Source: Lonicera japonica
Taxonomy: Eukaryota; Streptophyta; Magnoliopsida; Dipsacales; Caprifoliaceae
Assembly (NCBI GenBank): GCA_021464415.1
Contig: CM038467.1
Coordinates: forward strand, 27,335,248-27,399,247
DNA: 64,000 bases
Direction: 5' to 3'
Below are positions 1 to 12,248 of the stretch, one piece after another; within the stretch, counting starts at the first letter, position 1, and each line of letters starts with the position of its first letter. Made by a program: the position numbers and the translations under genes. The notes beneath the pieces are model-generated. The model was not told the DNA's origin. It made no database searches and saw nothing but the letters and a program-made list of their open reading frames with translations.

Positions 1-422
1 TGATTATGGGTCGGATACAGAGGATTAAAGCTCTTATATTTTAGCTAGGGGCTCTGTATTATGCAGGATTGATTACATGCCCTTCAATTTTCTTTTGTCC
101 TTCTCGAAGTTAGGTTCGATGATTGTAAAGCTAGTGATGAAATTCTTGTGCATCAGTTTCGTTTCTTATCAAAAATTCTTGTGCATGGTTTACTCTGGCA
201 GTGTTTCAGTTATTAGATGGACGTACTGAAAGCATTGAAATACAAAATATTGTCCATTGACATGTCAATTGGCTGACTTCTATTAGAGAGTGGACATTGA
301 GTGACGTTGAGCTGTGATGATATCCTTAGTTTCAAGAAATACATATGCACTTTCTATTTCCAAAAGATTTCTGATTAGCGTAGAATATATTTTTCCTGAC
401 TTGTTTCTTTTTTATTATGCAG

Positions 423-2695
423 GATTGTTGAAAATGACCTTTTTAAGCAGGATTGGAGGTCTAGGAAAAAGGTTCAGATCTTTCAATATATTGTTCTAAA
501 GTGGACACTAGCACTTCTTATAGGATTAGGTACAGGGGTCATTGGATTCTTCAATAACCTTGCGGTGGAGAATATTGCTGGTTTCAAGCTTCTACTCACT
601 AGCAATCTTATGCTTAAGCACAAGTAAGCCTGTTATATCTTCGGTGCAATAATGTTGAGTAGTTTGGATAAATATGACACTCGCATGTCATATTATTATA
701 TGCATATTACCGGTGTCTCTATAAGACGTACTCCCCATTGTTGAGTTATATGGTTTCCTTGTGAGGAAAATACGTGTTAAAATTCACTTCCAATTGAAAT
801 GGTCTTGATTTTCTTCAGGGATAAATACAGATTAGTCGTGTACTCTTGCCCAGTTTTCACTTTAGGCTTTAAACTCTTTTCTTGGTAAAATTTGCATGGA
901 CTTATGTTTGGTTGCATTTTGGGCCACCAACAAGAATAGGGATATGGTGCCAGAGATCATATGTGGACACTGAACACACGGGGAAACATTATTATTTTTT
1001 TCCTCGGAGTAAGATAAGTTATTATGCGCAACGCACATGACCCAGTCCTTAATACTTTCACCAATCTTCACCTTCAAATCTGGCAAAGATTTGAAGATAT
1101 AACTGATGCAAACCATTAGTTTCAAAACAGACAAATTGTTTCAACTTGTTTAGATATCACTAAGATTTTATTTTGTTTTCCTACTGGAGAATGTAGTTTC
1201 TTCATGTATTGTCAACGTACAACGTAGTATTTGATTTGCTATGATTGTTTAATATAACATAAACTTATATTTTCCTGAAACCATTTTATGCTTGGGGAAT
1301 CCCCAGATGATGGGCTTCTACCCCCTTTGGAGTCACTATTAAGGGGTTCTTCTTAGTGCAGGTATTATCTGGCATTTGCGGCTTTTGCAGGTTGCAATGT
1401 AGTTCTAGCATTTTGTGCTGCGGTTCTTTGTGCTTACATTGCGCCTGCGGCAGCTGGGTCTGGCATACCTGAGGTCAAAGCGTATCTTAATGGTGTGGAT
1501 GCTCATTCTATCCTCGCTCCAAGTACCCTCTTTGTAAAGGTGCGCAATAAACTTGCAATAGTCCCCCTCTCAATATATATAGACATGCGCACAAGCAACA
1601 TGAAATGCTTCCACATATATATATATACACACATGCACACAAACACAAATTCACAAATTTCCCACCTTTCACAATAGTGGGCATGGTTCGAACTCCATCA
1701 TTGTAGTATCAAAAATTCCTTTTGAGCGACAATTGTTAGGGGAGGGCTGCCCTCAGTTGTGTAGCTCAATTGCATTTTTTAATAAAAGTTTCACCCTAGT
1801 CCTCTACTAGATGGGAATAACTGAAACCTAGTGGTTTGTCTCAGTTCGTAACTTAATATCCCATTTCTTGGAGGTGCATTGATCTCTAAATTTTGATCCA
1901 ACCTTTTGTCTAATGTTAAATCGATAATACAATGAATGACTTTAATGGATTTCATTTGATACTGCTAAGAACTCAATCGAAAGATATAAAGCATAGCACT
2001 TAGTTCATTCATCTCATGCTTACTAGTTGGTTGTGCAATTTCCGTTGCTTACTTTTGTTTCTTCTCTTTTTTTTTTAAAAAATAAAATAAAATAAAATTA
2101 GGGGAGGTCTAAATCTCTCCCTTAATCCTACAAATAAAGAAAACCCCCTCTCCCACACCCATGAGTCGAACCCTTGACCTCAAGGCAAAGGTGGGGGTTG
2201 CCTACCACTGGGCCAACCCCTCTCCTCTACTTTTGTTTCTTCTCTTAAGCCTTCAATGTTTACATGCATGTAATGTATGATTTGAATGTTGTTATCAGTG
2301 AATATAAAGCTTTCGGAACCAGGAGGATATTCTCCTGATGGCTTCATCAGAATTAGTCATTCCTGGTATTAGTAAAAGTTCGTTTTCAGACAACTATTTA
2401 TTAGTGAATTATCCAAACTTGGCAGATTTTTGGTTCCATTTTTGGAGTTGCTGCTGGATTTGTTGTAGGCAAGGAAGGACCCATGGTACACACTGGCGCG
2501 TGCATAGCCAACTTGCTTGGACAGGGAGGTTCCCGTAGGTACCACTTGACTTGGAAATGGCTTAGATACTTCAAAAATGATCGGGACCGAAGGGATTTAA
2601 TCACTTGTGGAGCTGCTGCTGGAGTAGCAGCTGCTTTCCGTGCCCCAGTTGGTGGAGTCCTCTTTGCTCTTGAAGAAGCAGCCTCATGGTTTCTA

Positions 2696-2726
<31 letters not shown>

Positions 2727-5700
2727 CTATATATACATGCATGCATACATACATACATACATACATACATACATACATACATACATTCATACATGTGTTG
2801 TATAACAATCTCTTTTGACTACTTGACTATTATGTGTTAACTAGACTTATGTGAGTTCCCTGATTGATACAAGTGGTAGAGTAATTGATGTGGGGGATAG
2901 TGGTCGCGTTATTAAATAGTGAAAATTCTTTGATGGCTGTGGTCAAGAAAGAAGGCATATAGAGTACCAGGTTTTAGCCAAACCTTGGTTCAGCACTTAA
3001 CAAGTTCTAGTTTTCTTTTGATTTTTTCCCTCGCAATTATTATGAGGACATCTCATGAGTTAATTCTCTTAGAGTCATTCAATTTATATTTGTCTTAAAA
3101 TCTTTTAGGTGGCGGAGTGCTCTTCTTTGGAGAACATTCTTCACTACTGCTGTTGTAGCTGTGGTATTGAGATCTCTCATAGAGTTTTGTCGGAGTGGTA
3201 AATGTGGGTTGTTTGGTCAAGGAGGCCTTATCATGTTTGATATAAATTCGGCTGTGCCTGAGTATAACACCGTAGATGTAGTGGCAGTTATATTACTTGG
3301 AATCATCGGAGGAATCTTTGGAAGCCTTTACAATTATCTTGTGGACAAGGTCCTTCGCGCTTATAGCATCATCACTGAGTATGCTCCTATGACCTCCCTT
3401 TCAATGACAATTATCTTTCGACTTTGTTAAAAAGTTAGCCTAATAATTACCTATGCAAAAAACTATTACTAGAATATAATCTAGTAACATTTCCGCAAAT
3501 AATCATTGCCTGCAAAAGATTTTTTTTAATAATCAAGAATCATTAATAGCAAAAAATACTCCCTCCGTCCCTAATTAAGAGTCCGTTTTTTACTTTCACA
3601 TTTTTAAGAATGCACTGATTTCATCACAATTTAGTGGTTCAGAACAGAATTTGTTTCCTAACATGAGTTTTGGAAAGTTGATTATATTTTGGAAAGGAAA
3701 GTGGACTTTTAATTTAGGACAACCCAAAAAGGAATAGTGGACTTCTAATTTATGTCGGAGGGAGTATTATATTTATATACTTTTCCCTTGGAAAATTCAT
3801 TGTTTAATCTTCTAAGTATTTCGCACTTGTTAAGTTTGTTGCCGTTTACTTTGTCTTAAACTCCCTATTAAATAACTTAACCATCTAAAATTTCACTAAG
3901 AACATAGTTGACTTTCCAACAACACGTCTTACAGAATTTAAGTGCTTTTATACTTCTATATGCTGATTCCTGAGAATGAATTGCAGGAGAGGCCCTGCTG
4001 TAAAAGTCATGCTAGTCATCATCATTTCCCTCCTAACCTCTTGTTGTGCATACGGCCTACCATGGTTCACTAAGTGCACCCCATGTCCCGTTGGCCTGGA
4101 TGTCCAATGCCCGACCATAGGTCGTTCTGGAAACTATAAAAACTTCCAATGTCCACCCAGCCATTACAACGACCTTGCCTCCCTCTTACTCAACACCAAT
4201 GACGATGCTATCCGCAACTTATTTAGCTCCCGTAATGAAGACGAATTTAGCCTCTCAACCCTCTTTACTTTCTTCGCTGCTGTATTCTGCCTTGGTATCA
4301 TCACTTACGGGATTGCAGTCCCTTCTGGTCTCTTTATCCCCGTCATACTAGCCGGTGCCTCTTATGGGCGCCTTATCGGAACCTTCCTCGGTACTATCTC
4401 CAATCTTGATGCGGGTCTCTTTGCTCTTCTTGGTGCTGCCTCGTTCCTCGGTGGGACCATGAGAATGACCGTATCACTTTGTGTAATACTTCTTGAACTC
4501 ACCAACAATCTACTAATGCTCCCATTGGTGATGTTCGTTCTCCTTATTTCGAAAACCGTGGCTGATTGTTTCAACAAGGGAGTCTATGACCAAATAGTGA
4601 CAATGAAGGGTTTGCCTTATTTGGAAGCCCATGCTGAACCGTACTTGAGGCAATTGGTTGCGGGTGATGTTGTATCCGGCCCCTTGATAACGTTTTCCGC
4701 GGTTGAGAAAGTGGGGAATATAATTCACGCCCTAAAGATGACGAGGCACAACGGGTTTCCGGTGATTGACGAGCCTCCATTTACGGATACCCAAGAATTG
4801 TGTGGGCTCGTTTTGAGGTCTCACCTGCTAGTTTTGCTTAAAGGGAAGAAGTTTTCAAAGCAGAGGGTGTTGATGGGAACGGAAGTGTTACAGAGGTTTC
4901 ATGCCTTTGATTTTGCAAAGGCAGGGTCAGGTAAGGGGCTTAAGCTTGAAGATTTGGATATTGAAGAAGAGGAGATGGAGATGTATGTTGATCTCCATCC
5001 AATCACTAATACATCTCCATACACGGTTGTTGAGACAATGTCTCTAGCCAAAGCTGCAATGTTGTTTCGGGAGCTTGGTCTTAGGCACTTGTGTGTGGTA
5101 CCAAAGACACCTGGGGTAAGATTTCCATTCTTTCCTTTTGTTTTCTTTTCACTTTCGATTTATTTCTTTTTCCCCTTTTATGGAAGAAATATGGCAAACT
5201 CAGGAAAAGGGAGTAGGATGTCAATGAATTGGCTGAGAAAAACAAAATTCTATTGTGGTTCTCTTTTTCCTTTTCCTTTGTGTGCTGTGTGTTTTTCAGT
5301 AGGGACTGGGGGAGGGGATTCTTGGTATCTCCCAAGCTTACATGTTGGGTTGAAATTGCTCTTCCTGAACAAGAATTATCTATAACCCTTGACTAGTGAA
5401 GTTGCACCCCATTATTTTGGAGCACATAGTGAAGTTTCATTTGCACCTTTTAGATTCACGAATCCATATTTTTCCAGGCACGGAATTGAAAATTCATAAT
5501 GATTCGAGAGTAATTGTAGTTGATCCACACCATTCAATATGGATGACTTTAAATTGTAAGAAACCCTTCAACTATCATTGAATGCAAAGCCCCTCAAACC
5601 ATTAATTTTGCATAAAACTCCCTGGACCATTTCCATTGTCTCCAATTTTTCCCCAACGAATTTACTGAAAAGCTTTTTAGCGACATAAAAAGATCGCAGC

Positions 5701-6036
5701 TAGTGACTGATGAAAGGGGTATTGCCAACTTTTTTTTCAGTTTAGGAGGTTATTGCAATACCCACCAAGGAATTTGCAACTAGCAACTAGTGTGATAGTT
5801 GAGGAGATTTTCTACAATCTACCCCTTACAGTGCTACATTTATATACCTTTTATGCAGTTATATTCCTAATGCTTTGATAATTTTGTTTGTCCATACCCG
5901 CAGAAGCTCTTGTTTATTAACTATGCTGATTTCTCGTATTTTGCAGAGGCCTCCGATAGTCGGGATATTAACAAGGCACGACTTCATGCCCGAGCATGTT
6001 TTGGGACTTTACCCACATATGAACCCCAACAAATAG
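423..6036 (+). CDS. CLC-C: CLC-c type anion channel/transporter, 5' partial
   Basis: Six coding exons join in frame: 423-623, 1362-1539, 2426-2688, 3109-3378, 3987-5115 and 5947-6036 (TAG at 6034). They give about 710 residues; plant CLC-c proteins are near 780, so roughly 70 N-terminal residues lie upstream of the window. Visible family marks are the selectivity motif GSGIPE (exon 2), the gating-glutamate motif GKEGPMVHTG (exon 3), AFRAPVGGVLFALEE (exon 3), AVPSGLFIPVILAGASYGR (exon 5), and a C-terminal CBS pair in exons 5-6 ending in LTRHDFMPEHVLGLYP. The selectivity position is Ser (GSGIP) rather than the Pro of nitrate-preferring CLC-a; in this family Ser goes with chloride preference. 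The expected role is chloride movement across the tonoplast or other endomembranes. CLC-g is the main alternative because it belongs to the same clade. All junctions are GT-AG. Intron 2 carries a SINE, intron 3 a microsatellite and intron 4 a Stowaway MITE. Confidence 0.93.
2069..2228 (-). mobile_element. tRNA-derived SINE with 18-bp target-site duplication, in CLC intron 2
   Basis: On the minus strand the element begins with a tRNA-like head. The A-box-like TTGGCCCAGTGGT is the complement of 2204-2216, and the B-box-like GGTTCGACTC the complement of 2163-2172. It ends in a T-rich tail (TTTTATTTTATTTTATT, complement of 2079-2096). It is flanked by the perfect 18-bp direct repeat acttttgtttcttctctt at 2051-2068 and 2229-2246. 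Pol III boxes about 30 bp apart, a short body and a long target-site duplication are diagnostic of a SINE mobilised by a LINE. The T-rich tail resembles the angiosperm Au-SINE type; that assignment is inference. A related copy lies at about 38165-38340. Confidence 0.87.
2698..2796. repeat. compound microsatellite (CT)n-(AT)n-(TACA)n in CLC intron 3
   Basis: Directly after the exon 3 donor the sequence runs through CT dinucleotides, then TA dinucleotides, then about ten ACAT/TACA tetranucleotides. It is simple sequence with no coding meaning and is probably length-polymorphic. Confidence 0.9.
3559..3764. mobile_element. Stowaway-type MITE in CLC intron 4
   Basis: A 206-bp element starts CTCCCTCCGTCCCTAATTAAG and ends ATTTATGTCGGAGGGAG, flanked by TA on both sides (3557-3558 and 3765-3766). 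The CTCCCTCCGT terminal inverted repeat with TA duplication is the hallmark of Tc1/mariner-derived Stowaway MITEs. Subterminal copies of a GTGGACTTCTAATTTA-type motif support it. There is no coding capacity. Confidence 0.92.
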
Positions 6037-7731
6037 CACGAGAGGGCAGATTATGCTCCGGTCATGACTCACTTCTTCTTCAGCTACATCATGTACCTAT
6101 TATTCTTATACTCTTGTAATTACAAATCATATATGTCTTATGGTTTATCTCTCCTTTAGTTTGAGTTTTTACGCTTTCTAGAAATCATGAATCGGTAAAC
6201 GCATGTATAAAGTCCGAATTCAAAATACGTGAAATTAGAAATTTTTTCGAATCAGGTCAAAAGAAAAAGTACCCAAAAACAGGTAGATATCGAGATTTGT
6301 TCCGTAGGAAATTAGGAATATGTTATCTCACAAGAAAGGTCGCTAGTGATTTTATCAAAAAAAAAGTTACATTTTATGAAGATTTTATAGATATTTCAGA
6401 TTTTGCTTGTGCTTGTGCTTTAGATTTTTGTTTATATATATGCTTATTAACAATGCTAAGTGTGGCTAGCTTGGTTGTACTATCCTCCCATCTTTTAGCA
6501 ATTTTAAGAAGAGCTTGATTGTGTTGTACACTACCTTTCTACCTTCCATTAGTTTTATGAAGAAATGAATAATTTCATTCTTCGTTATTGTTAAATGTAA
6601 CAAAGATAGCATTTTTACCCTGCCGTACTTGGTCCCGAACTGATGCAGTCCGTTCCTTTTACGACGAATTTTCGACGCTGAAAGTATGGTCCGTATACGC
6701 GACTTTCCTTGTCTCTATATATAATATAATATGCATAAGGACGCTCCCGTGTTTTATAATAATTAAAATAATTTTTTTTTCTGTTAACTAATTTGCCTTT
6801 GTATTATACAATGGAATTTATTGCTGGATACATTAACGAAGTGTGTCCTTTCCTAATTATGCAATTACCGTTTTTTCTTGGTTAATTTTTTGGTTGGTTT
6901 ATACTTCATAATTGAGAGTAAGAATGCCAATATGTAGTAAAAAGCGTGACTTTATTTTATTTAATTTTATAATACAAAAGCCGATTATATTTCTCGTGAA
7001 CTTAATATAAATAATAGCCCTTCTTTCTTCAAAATCACCTAGCATCTTTTTGGGTGAGTTGTTGAATAGTTCACGTGAGCTTGAAGGTGAAGTTATCTTC
7101 ATTAATTTGCACCGAATCCTTTAGAGGAAAAACCCTTGAAGCTCATAGGTGGTGGCGGCAACATGGGTAATAATTGTTGATTCACGAGGTCAAGTAATTG
7201 GTCCAACCATTCGTTTTCAGAGAAGGATTAGTGACTACACAAATATAAACATATACTACATCAGTTTATAACGTTAAAATGGTACGTTGATGAATTTCTC
7301 ATAATCAACTTTGTCCGTTGATGAATTTCTCATAATTGGCAAGCTGTTAGTTTTAAGTTCCAAAATGACAATTAGGAAAGATTTGTACAAATTCAAAAAT
7401 TTGTATCTTACGTTCTGCTTTTCTGATAAATGCAAATAAAATCAATATACTTAATTGTTGTGAATTGGTACGAATAATTTGTAGAAGGGAAGAATACTAC
7501 ATTTTTTTTGTTCTATAGAACACTACTTGAAGCAAGTCATTGGTAATGTGGTACATGCGATTAGTGTATTGATAATTTGGTTAAAATGAGTCAATTCATA
7601 ATATAGGTAATAATGCTTTATTAATATAGATAGTCGGCATAAGTAGGAGTCATACTTTTAATGGTATTCGAACTTGAGGGAGGGGGAGAGGGAGGGGATT
7701 GAGAGTGGTAGGTAGGAGTTATAGCTTTAAC
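6037..7731. other. intergenic DNA downstream of the CLC gene
   Basis: AT-rich DNA starting with the CLC 3' untranslated region. I see no conserved coding segment. The only structure noted is a 21-bp direct repeat, cgttgatgaatttctcataat, at 7284-7304 and 7316-7336. The short ORFs here have no family resemblance. Confidence 0.6.
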
Positions 7732-7740
7732 TTATAAGAA

Positions 7741-8544
7741 GTCTAAATGACCAATAATTACAAAATACTTTATCATGTTTTTCATTTATGCCAACGAACT
7801 CCATTGTCCATCAAAAGTACCAATAAATTTTTTTCGTTTTTTCATTTAGGTCCAAAACGTAACTTCCGTTAAATTCCTCTAACGGAAGTGTGATGTGGCA
7901 ATTGACGTAGCATTTTAATCTGATGGCAGACTACAGATTGCAAAATCCCAGTTACTAGGAGAATCACCAGAAAAAGAGGAGCTTTTATCAAAAAAATGGA
8001 AGAGGAGTGAAGAGAAGAGGATAGAAAAAAGATGGAAGCCGAATTAGAGTTGAAAAGGTGGAGAAGAAGATAGATAAGGTGAAAAGGTGGCCGAAGAAAA
8101 TGGTTGTGATGGCTAGAATTAATGGAGGTGGCTGCAGAAAATGGTGGTGATGGCCGGAATTAATGGAGGTGGCTGGAGAAAATGGTGGTGGTGGCCAGAA
8201 TTAATGGAGGTGAAAAGGTGGAGTTATGGTGAAGATGGTGAAGAAAATGTGGAGTTATGGAGATGATTAAAGAAGAAAATAAGAAAAAATTAAGATGGCC
8301 GAAGAAAATGGTGGTGATGACCGAAATCAATGGAACTATTTGCCAACTCAGCAGCCACGTCATATTAAAGTGTCACGTCAGCTGCAATATCACACTTCCG
8401 TTAGAGAAATTTAACGAAAGTTATGTTTCAGACTTAAATGAAAAAATAGAAAAAGTTCATTGATACTTTTGATACAATATGGTGTTCATTGTGGCATAAG
8501 TGAAAAACATGGTAAAATACCTTGTGCTTATTGGTCATTTTGCT
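7741..8544. mobile_element. Mutator-like MITE with long terminal inverted repeats
   Basis: The two ends are inverted copies over about 170 bp. The left arm reads AAATGACCAATAATTACAAA onward from 7745; the complement of the right end reads AAATGACCAATAAGCACAAG from 8540. The arms share further blocks such as ATCAAAAGTA and CTCTAACGGAAGTGTGAT. Flanks carry a 9-bp duplication, ttataagaa, at 7732-7740 and 8545-8553, the length typical of Mutator-like elements. The centre (about 8050-8310) holds an imperfect tandem repeat of an AATGGAGGTGG/AGAAAATGGTGGTGATGGCC unit. No transposase is visible, so the element is non-autonomous. Confidence 0.8.
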
Positions 8545-8579
8545 TTATAAGAAAATAAAAAGTGTAGCAAAATAAAGAA

Positions 8580-9322
8580 GGGTATTCTTAAATGAACCCA
8601 CCAAAACAATCTACTCACCCCACCTCACTTTAAAATTTTTGAGAGAAAAACTCATTTTTTTTAGCCAAACAATGCTTAACCTCTTATCCTTTATTTCAAC
8701 ACCGCCAATTTGTTGCCTCTATTACCGATGATATTTTAAGGGCTCAAAGGTGTGCTAAAGAATGAAGGTGGACAACTCCAGTAAATTTTAGTGCAGAAAT
8801 TCTTTACTCCCCTCCAATTAATTCCGCTCACTAATTAAAATTAATAGGTTATGATGCAAAAGAGGAGCAGAACATCAATGGCCAAAGATTCGTTGTGATT
8901 GCAAAGGACACGGAGCCATCAATAGCCAAAGATTCCCACCACCACCATATCAATTTTTTGTTGCTAGGGAATTGATAAGAATAAGCATACTCTTAGTTCA
9001 TAAGTTCTGGGCTTTCTCGATCTCGATCTCGATCTCAATTTTATTTTATTTTTTGCCAAATTTGCAATTATTAGGAATTGGAGATCTCAATTAGGGGTAA
9101 GTGAAGGGAATTAATCTGAATTAAGAGTAAGTTTATAAAGTGCTGTGAATTAATATAGTCGTGGGTTTAGAATAAGATAGATAGGGAATAAAGTCTTATT
9201 TGGATTTTAAGAAAATGGTGGGGTGAGTAAAAAGGAATTGAAAAATTTTGGTGGGGGTAAGATGCAAGTTTACTCAACCTGAGGTGAGAAGAATGGTTTT
9301 GTGGGTGTGTTTAAAAATTCCC
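8580..9322. mobile_element. second terminal-inverted-repeat MITE, adjacent to the Mutator-like element
   Basis: The left end GGGTATTCTTAAATGAACCC pairs with the complement of the right end, GGGAATTTTTAAACACACCC. Similarity continues through CACCAAAACAATCTACTCACC versus CACAAAACCATTCTTCTCACC. Flanking ataaagaag (8572-8580) and ataaaaaag (9323-9331) could be a 9-bp duplication with one mismatch, which would again point to a Mutator-like origin. There is no coding content. Confidence 0.62.
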
Positions 9323-9462
9323 ATAAAAAAGTATCTTGGATTTTATTTTTATTTTTTTGTTGGGAAAAAAAACTATTTTTCCCTAATTAAATCTACATAA
9401 AAGTGTGAGTTTCCAAATATTGTTTCCAATTTTACAAGTTCGTATGCACTATAAGCATATTA

Positions 9463-9978
9463 GAGCATCTCCAACATAAATGTATATTGTGGTTTTGGGT
9501 ATAATTTATATAATTTGAAAAAATTTTGATCTCTAGTGGTCTTTTAAATTTGGCTTTTGTGTAAAATTAAAGTTTAAAATACACTCGTGTAAAATACACT
9601 CCAAGTTTACACTGCAACATAAATTTTTCCTCTCCTTAATTTTTTTATAAAACTTTAAAATGTAATAACTTTTAATATAAAATATATATACATAAATTTT
9701 ATGTAAAAGACCGCTGGAGATCGAAATAAAACGTTCAAGACCAATAAATCAAGATTTACTGTCATTATAAGATTATGTATAGATAAATTTTAAAAAAAAA
9801 ATTGCACAAAATGACATCATACATATGTCAATATTATATTGGTTCATTCAAATTTTACACAAAGTTTACAAATGTACCATTGGAGCATATTTTTTCTTTT
9901 AGATTTTAAGATTTGTGTAAAAGTGATTTGACATATAAAATTTACACAACAATTTTTACACAACGGTTGGAGATGTTC
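9463..9978. mobile_element. Harbinger/Tourist-like MITE with TTA duplication
   Basis: The termini are GAGCATCTCCAAC (from 9463) and GTTGGAGATGTTC (to 9978), inverted with one mismatch, flanked by TTA at 9460-9462 and 9979-9981. The 3-bp TTA duplication with GAGCATCTCC-type ends is characteristic of PIF/Harbinger-derived MITEs. The interior is AT-rich and non-coding. Confidence 0.8.
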
Positions 9979-9981
9979 TTA

Positions 9982-11824
9982 AAACACTATGTTAATTATA
10001 TTAACTTGTGTATATGATGCGTGTGCGACTAAAATATTTTTAATTTGAACTATAAAATAGACATAATATAATGAGGGGTATAATAAGAAGATATAAGTTT
10101 AGTTTGCTTAATGCCAAAGGTTCAATTGAGAATAGAGGGTCAAAGTATCGTTATAATGAAACATATTAAAATTTTGATTTATACCGGTATTCAATGATTG
10201 TTGATCATCTTTCTCTCAAAAAAACTCAGTTCTCTAAAATATATTATGACAACCTAACGAACTTTCTTCCAATTGTTTTTGCTGGTTACAAAAAAGTCAC
10301 ATTAAAATGAGTTTCACACTATACATATTCTTTAACTACTCAATCTTCTTTCTTTCTTTTTTTTTCAGAACTGCACCACTCCTTTTGAATCTCCCTATGA
10401 AACGAAGTTCAAACATCTAATTTAAATAAAATGCGCCATTGTACATAAAAAATTAATTTTCTATAATTTTTTTAAAGTTATTAATCACAAAAAAAAAATA
10501 CAATTAGAGAACATGTACATTCTTTTGTGGTAAACAATTCCACTTGAAATTGAAAATTTCATCTTGGAATTTGGCAACCACATATTGCTAAAAAGAAATC
10601 CAATTATATTTCGGATACATCAATCAAACACATTTTAGTCCAAATTCAAATTTGCGTGACCACTATGTGTGGCCCAACGGTGATGTGCACTTTGCTTGCA
10701 ATTGCTCTCATTTTACGTGATCGGATCACAATTCCACATCACTTCAAATAATGCCCCAAAACAAGAGGAGAAAAATGAGATAAAGTTGGACGTGCCGTCA
10801 AGTGAATGAAAACTGCCAAAATGTTAAGAAGTTAATTAAAACAAGTGGATCTGGCAAAACAACGGTAGATAAAATAACACCATGCGAATCGACACAAAAT
10901 TATAAGGTAGCGTTTGATAAAACATTTAAAAATTGAAAACTGAAACTGAAAAAATTGTTTGTTTAGTTCTAAAAATTATATTTGAAAAAATGTTGTTTGT
11001 TTGAATATAACACATCTGAAAGCTGAATTTTTTTAATACGACAATTTTGCCCTTATTAATTTATTAGTTTATTCGTGTTTTTTGGTGTTTCGGGGGTAAA
11101 ATAAGTAATTTACAATAGTATATTTATGTTTTCAGTTTTAAGTGGCTAGTTTGCCACTTAAATTTTTTAATAGTTTCATGTGGTAAAAATTCAGTTGCCA
11201 CTTAATTTTTTGAGTTAACAAACAACTTTCACACCACTTAAGTTTTTAGATTTAAGTGGCTAAAACAATCAACCCCTAAGTTAAGTTTTAACAATGTTTG
11301 ATCGTATTGGTTTTGGTCAGGTAAAATACGATAAGTTAATGATTGGATAAGTTAATATTCATTAAACATAATAATAATTCTTAGAACCTGTTAATTATAT
11401 TCATAGTTGTAAAATATTATATATATGTGTGTGTGTGTGTGCGCATGTATATATTTATATTTTTAGTGTATATATATATAATTTGTATAAATATTACACT
11501 TGAATTTGTTAATTCAAGGTGAGCTTACAATATATACAAATAATACATACAAACATGTTTTTGCATATCGGTTAATTCGTTAAGATTCAAAACAATAACA
11601 CCCAAAACAAGATAACACATGATAAAAGAGCTGCTTGTTAGATTTGAAATAATAACTCCCGAAACACAATAAAAACTAACACGGCCACGACTTGAACGGA
11701 TTTGTTACCAGCTCTACTCTACACACATATGGAGTGCACCTCACTCAAAAAAGGGGTGGGTTTTTCCACCTTGCATGCGTTACTGTTCGATTCTTAAAAA
11801 CCTTAGTTGCCTTGCCCTTCCCCC
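9982..11824. other. AT-rich intergenic DNA
   Basis: No gene is recognised. There is a TG microsatellite at about 11427-11441. At about 10905-11280 several copies of an AAGTGGC/GCCACTTAA motif occur in both orientations, which may be a decayed transposon whose ends I could not define. Confidence 0.5.
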
Positions 11825-11827
11825 TAA

Positions 11828-12245
11828 GACCATCTCCAATGCACACTCTAATATGCCAATTTTACCATATCTGTCCTTGCAGCCGGATGGGTAATTGTTA
11901 ATAGTGTAAGCTAAAATACTAGTGAAATGGTAAAATTGCAATACATGTACCATATCTTCCCTACGATGGAATGTCCATCATGGTCTGTCTAATTACCTTT
12001 CCCACGATGGAAAGAATATCGGGTGAGAGAAAGAAAATTCCCCACGATGTATAGAATGTCGTGGCTCACCACACGACATTCAATCCATCGTGTGGTGGTG
12101 ATGACATGGCTCACCACATGACACAATGAATATCGTGTGGTTGAAATAGAAAAATTTTAACCTATGCGCTTCAATAAATTGTTGGTATTGTATGCTAAAA
12201 ATGGTTTTTTAACCTACAATTTTACCATGCACAATGGAAATGGTC
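11828..12245. mobile_element. Harbinger/Tourist-like MITE with TAA duplication
   Basis: The left end GACCATCTCCAATGCACA and the right end TGCACAATGGAAATGGTC are inverted repeats with few mismatches, flanked by TAA at 11825-11827 and 12246-12248. The interior (about 11955-12140) holds several direct and inverted copies of short CCACGATG/CACCACACGACATT-type motifs. No transposase is present. Confidence 0.82.
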
Positions 12246-12248
12246 TAA

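Noticed and set aside
862..1134. 90-codon minus-strand ORF in CLC intron 1
   Set aside because: It lies in an intron, opposite the gene, with no recognisable domain.
2161..2220. tRNA gene suggested by A and B boxes
   Set aside because: There is no cloverleaf or acceptor stem, but there is a T-rich tail and an 18-bp target-site duplication: it is a SINE.
10905..11280. Possible MITE with AAGTGGC motifs
   Set aside because: The ends do not pair convincingly and no target-site duplication was found.
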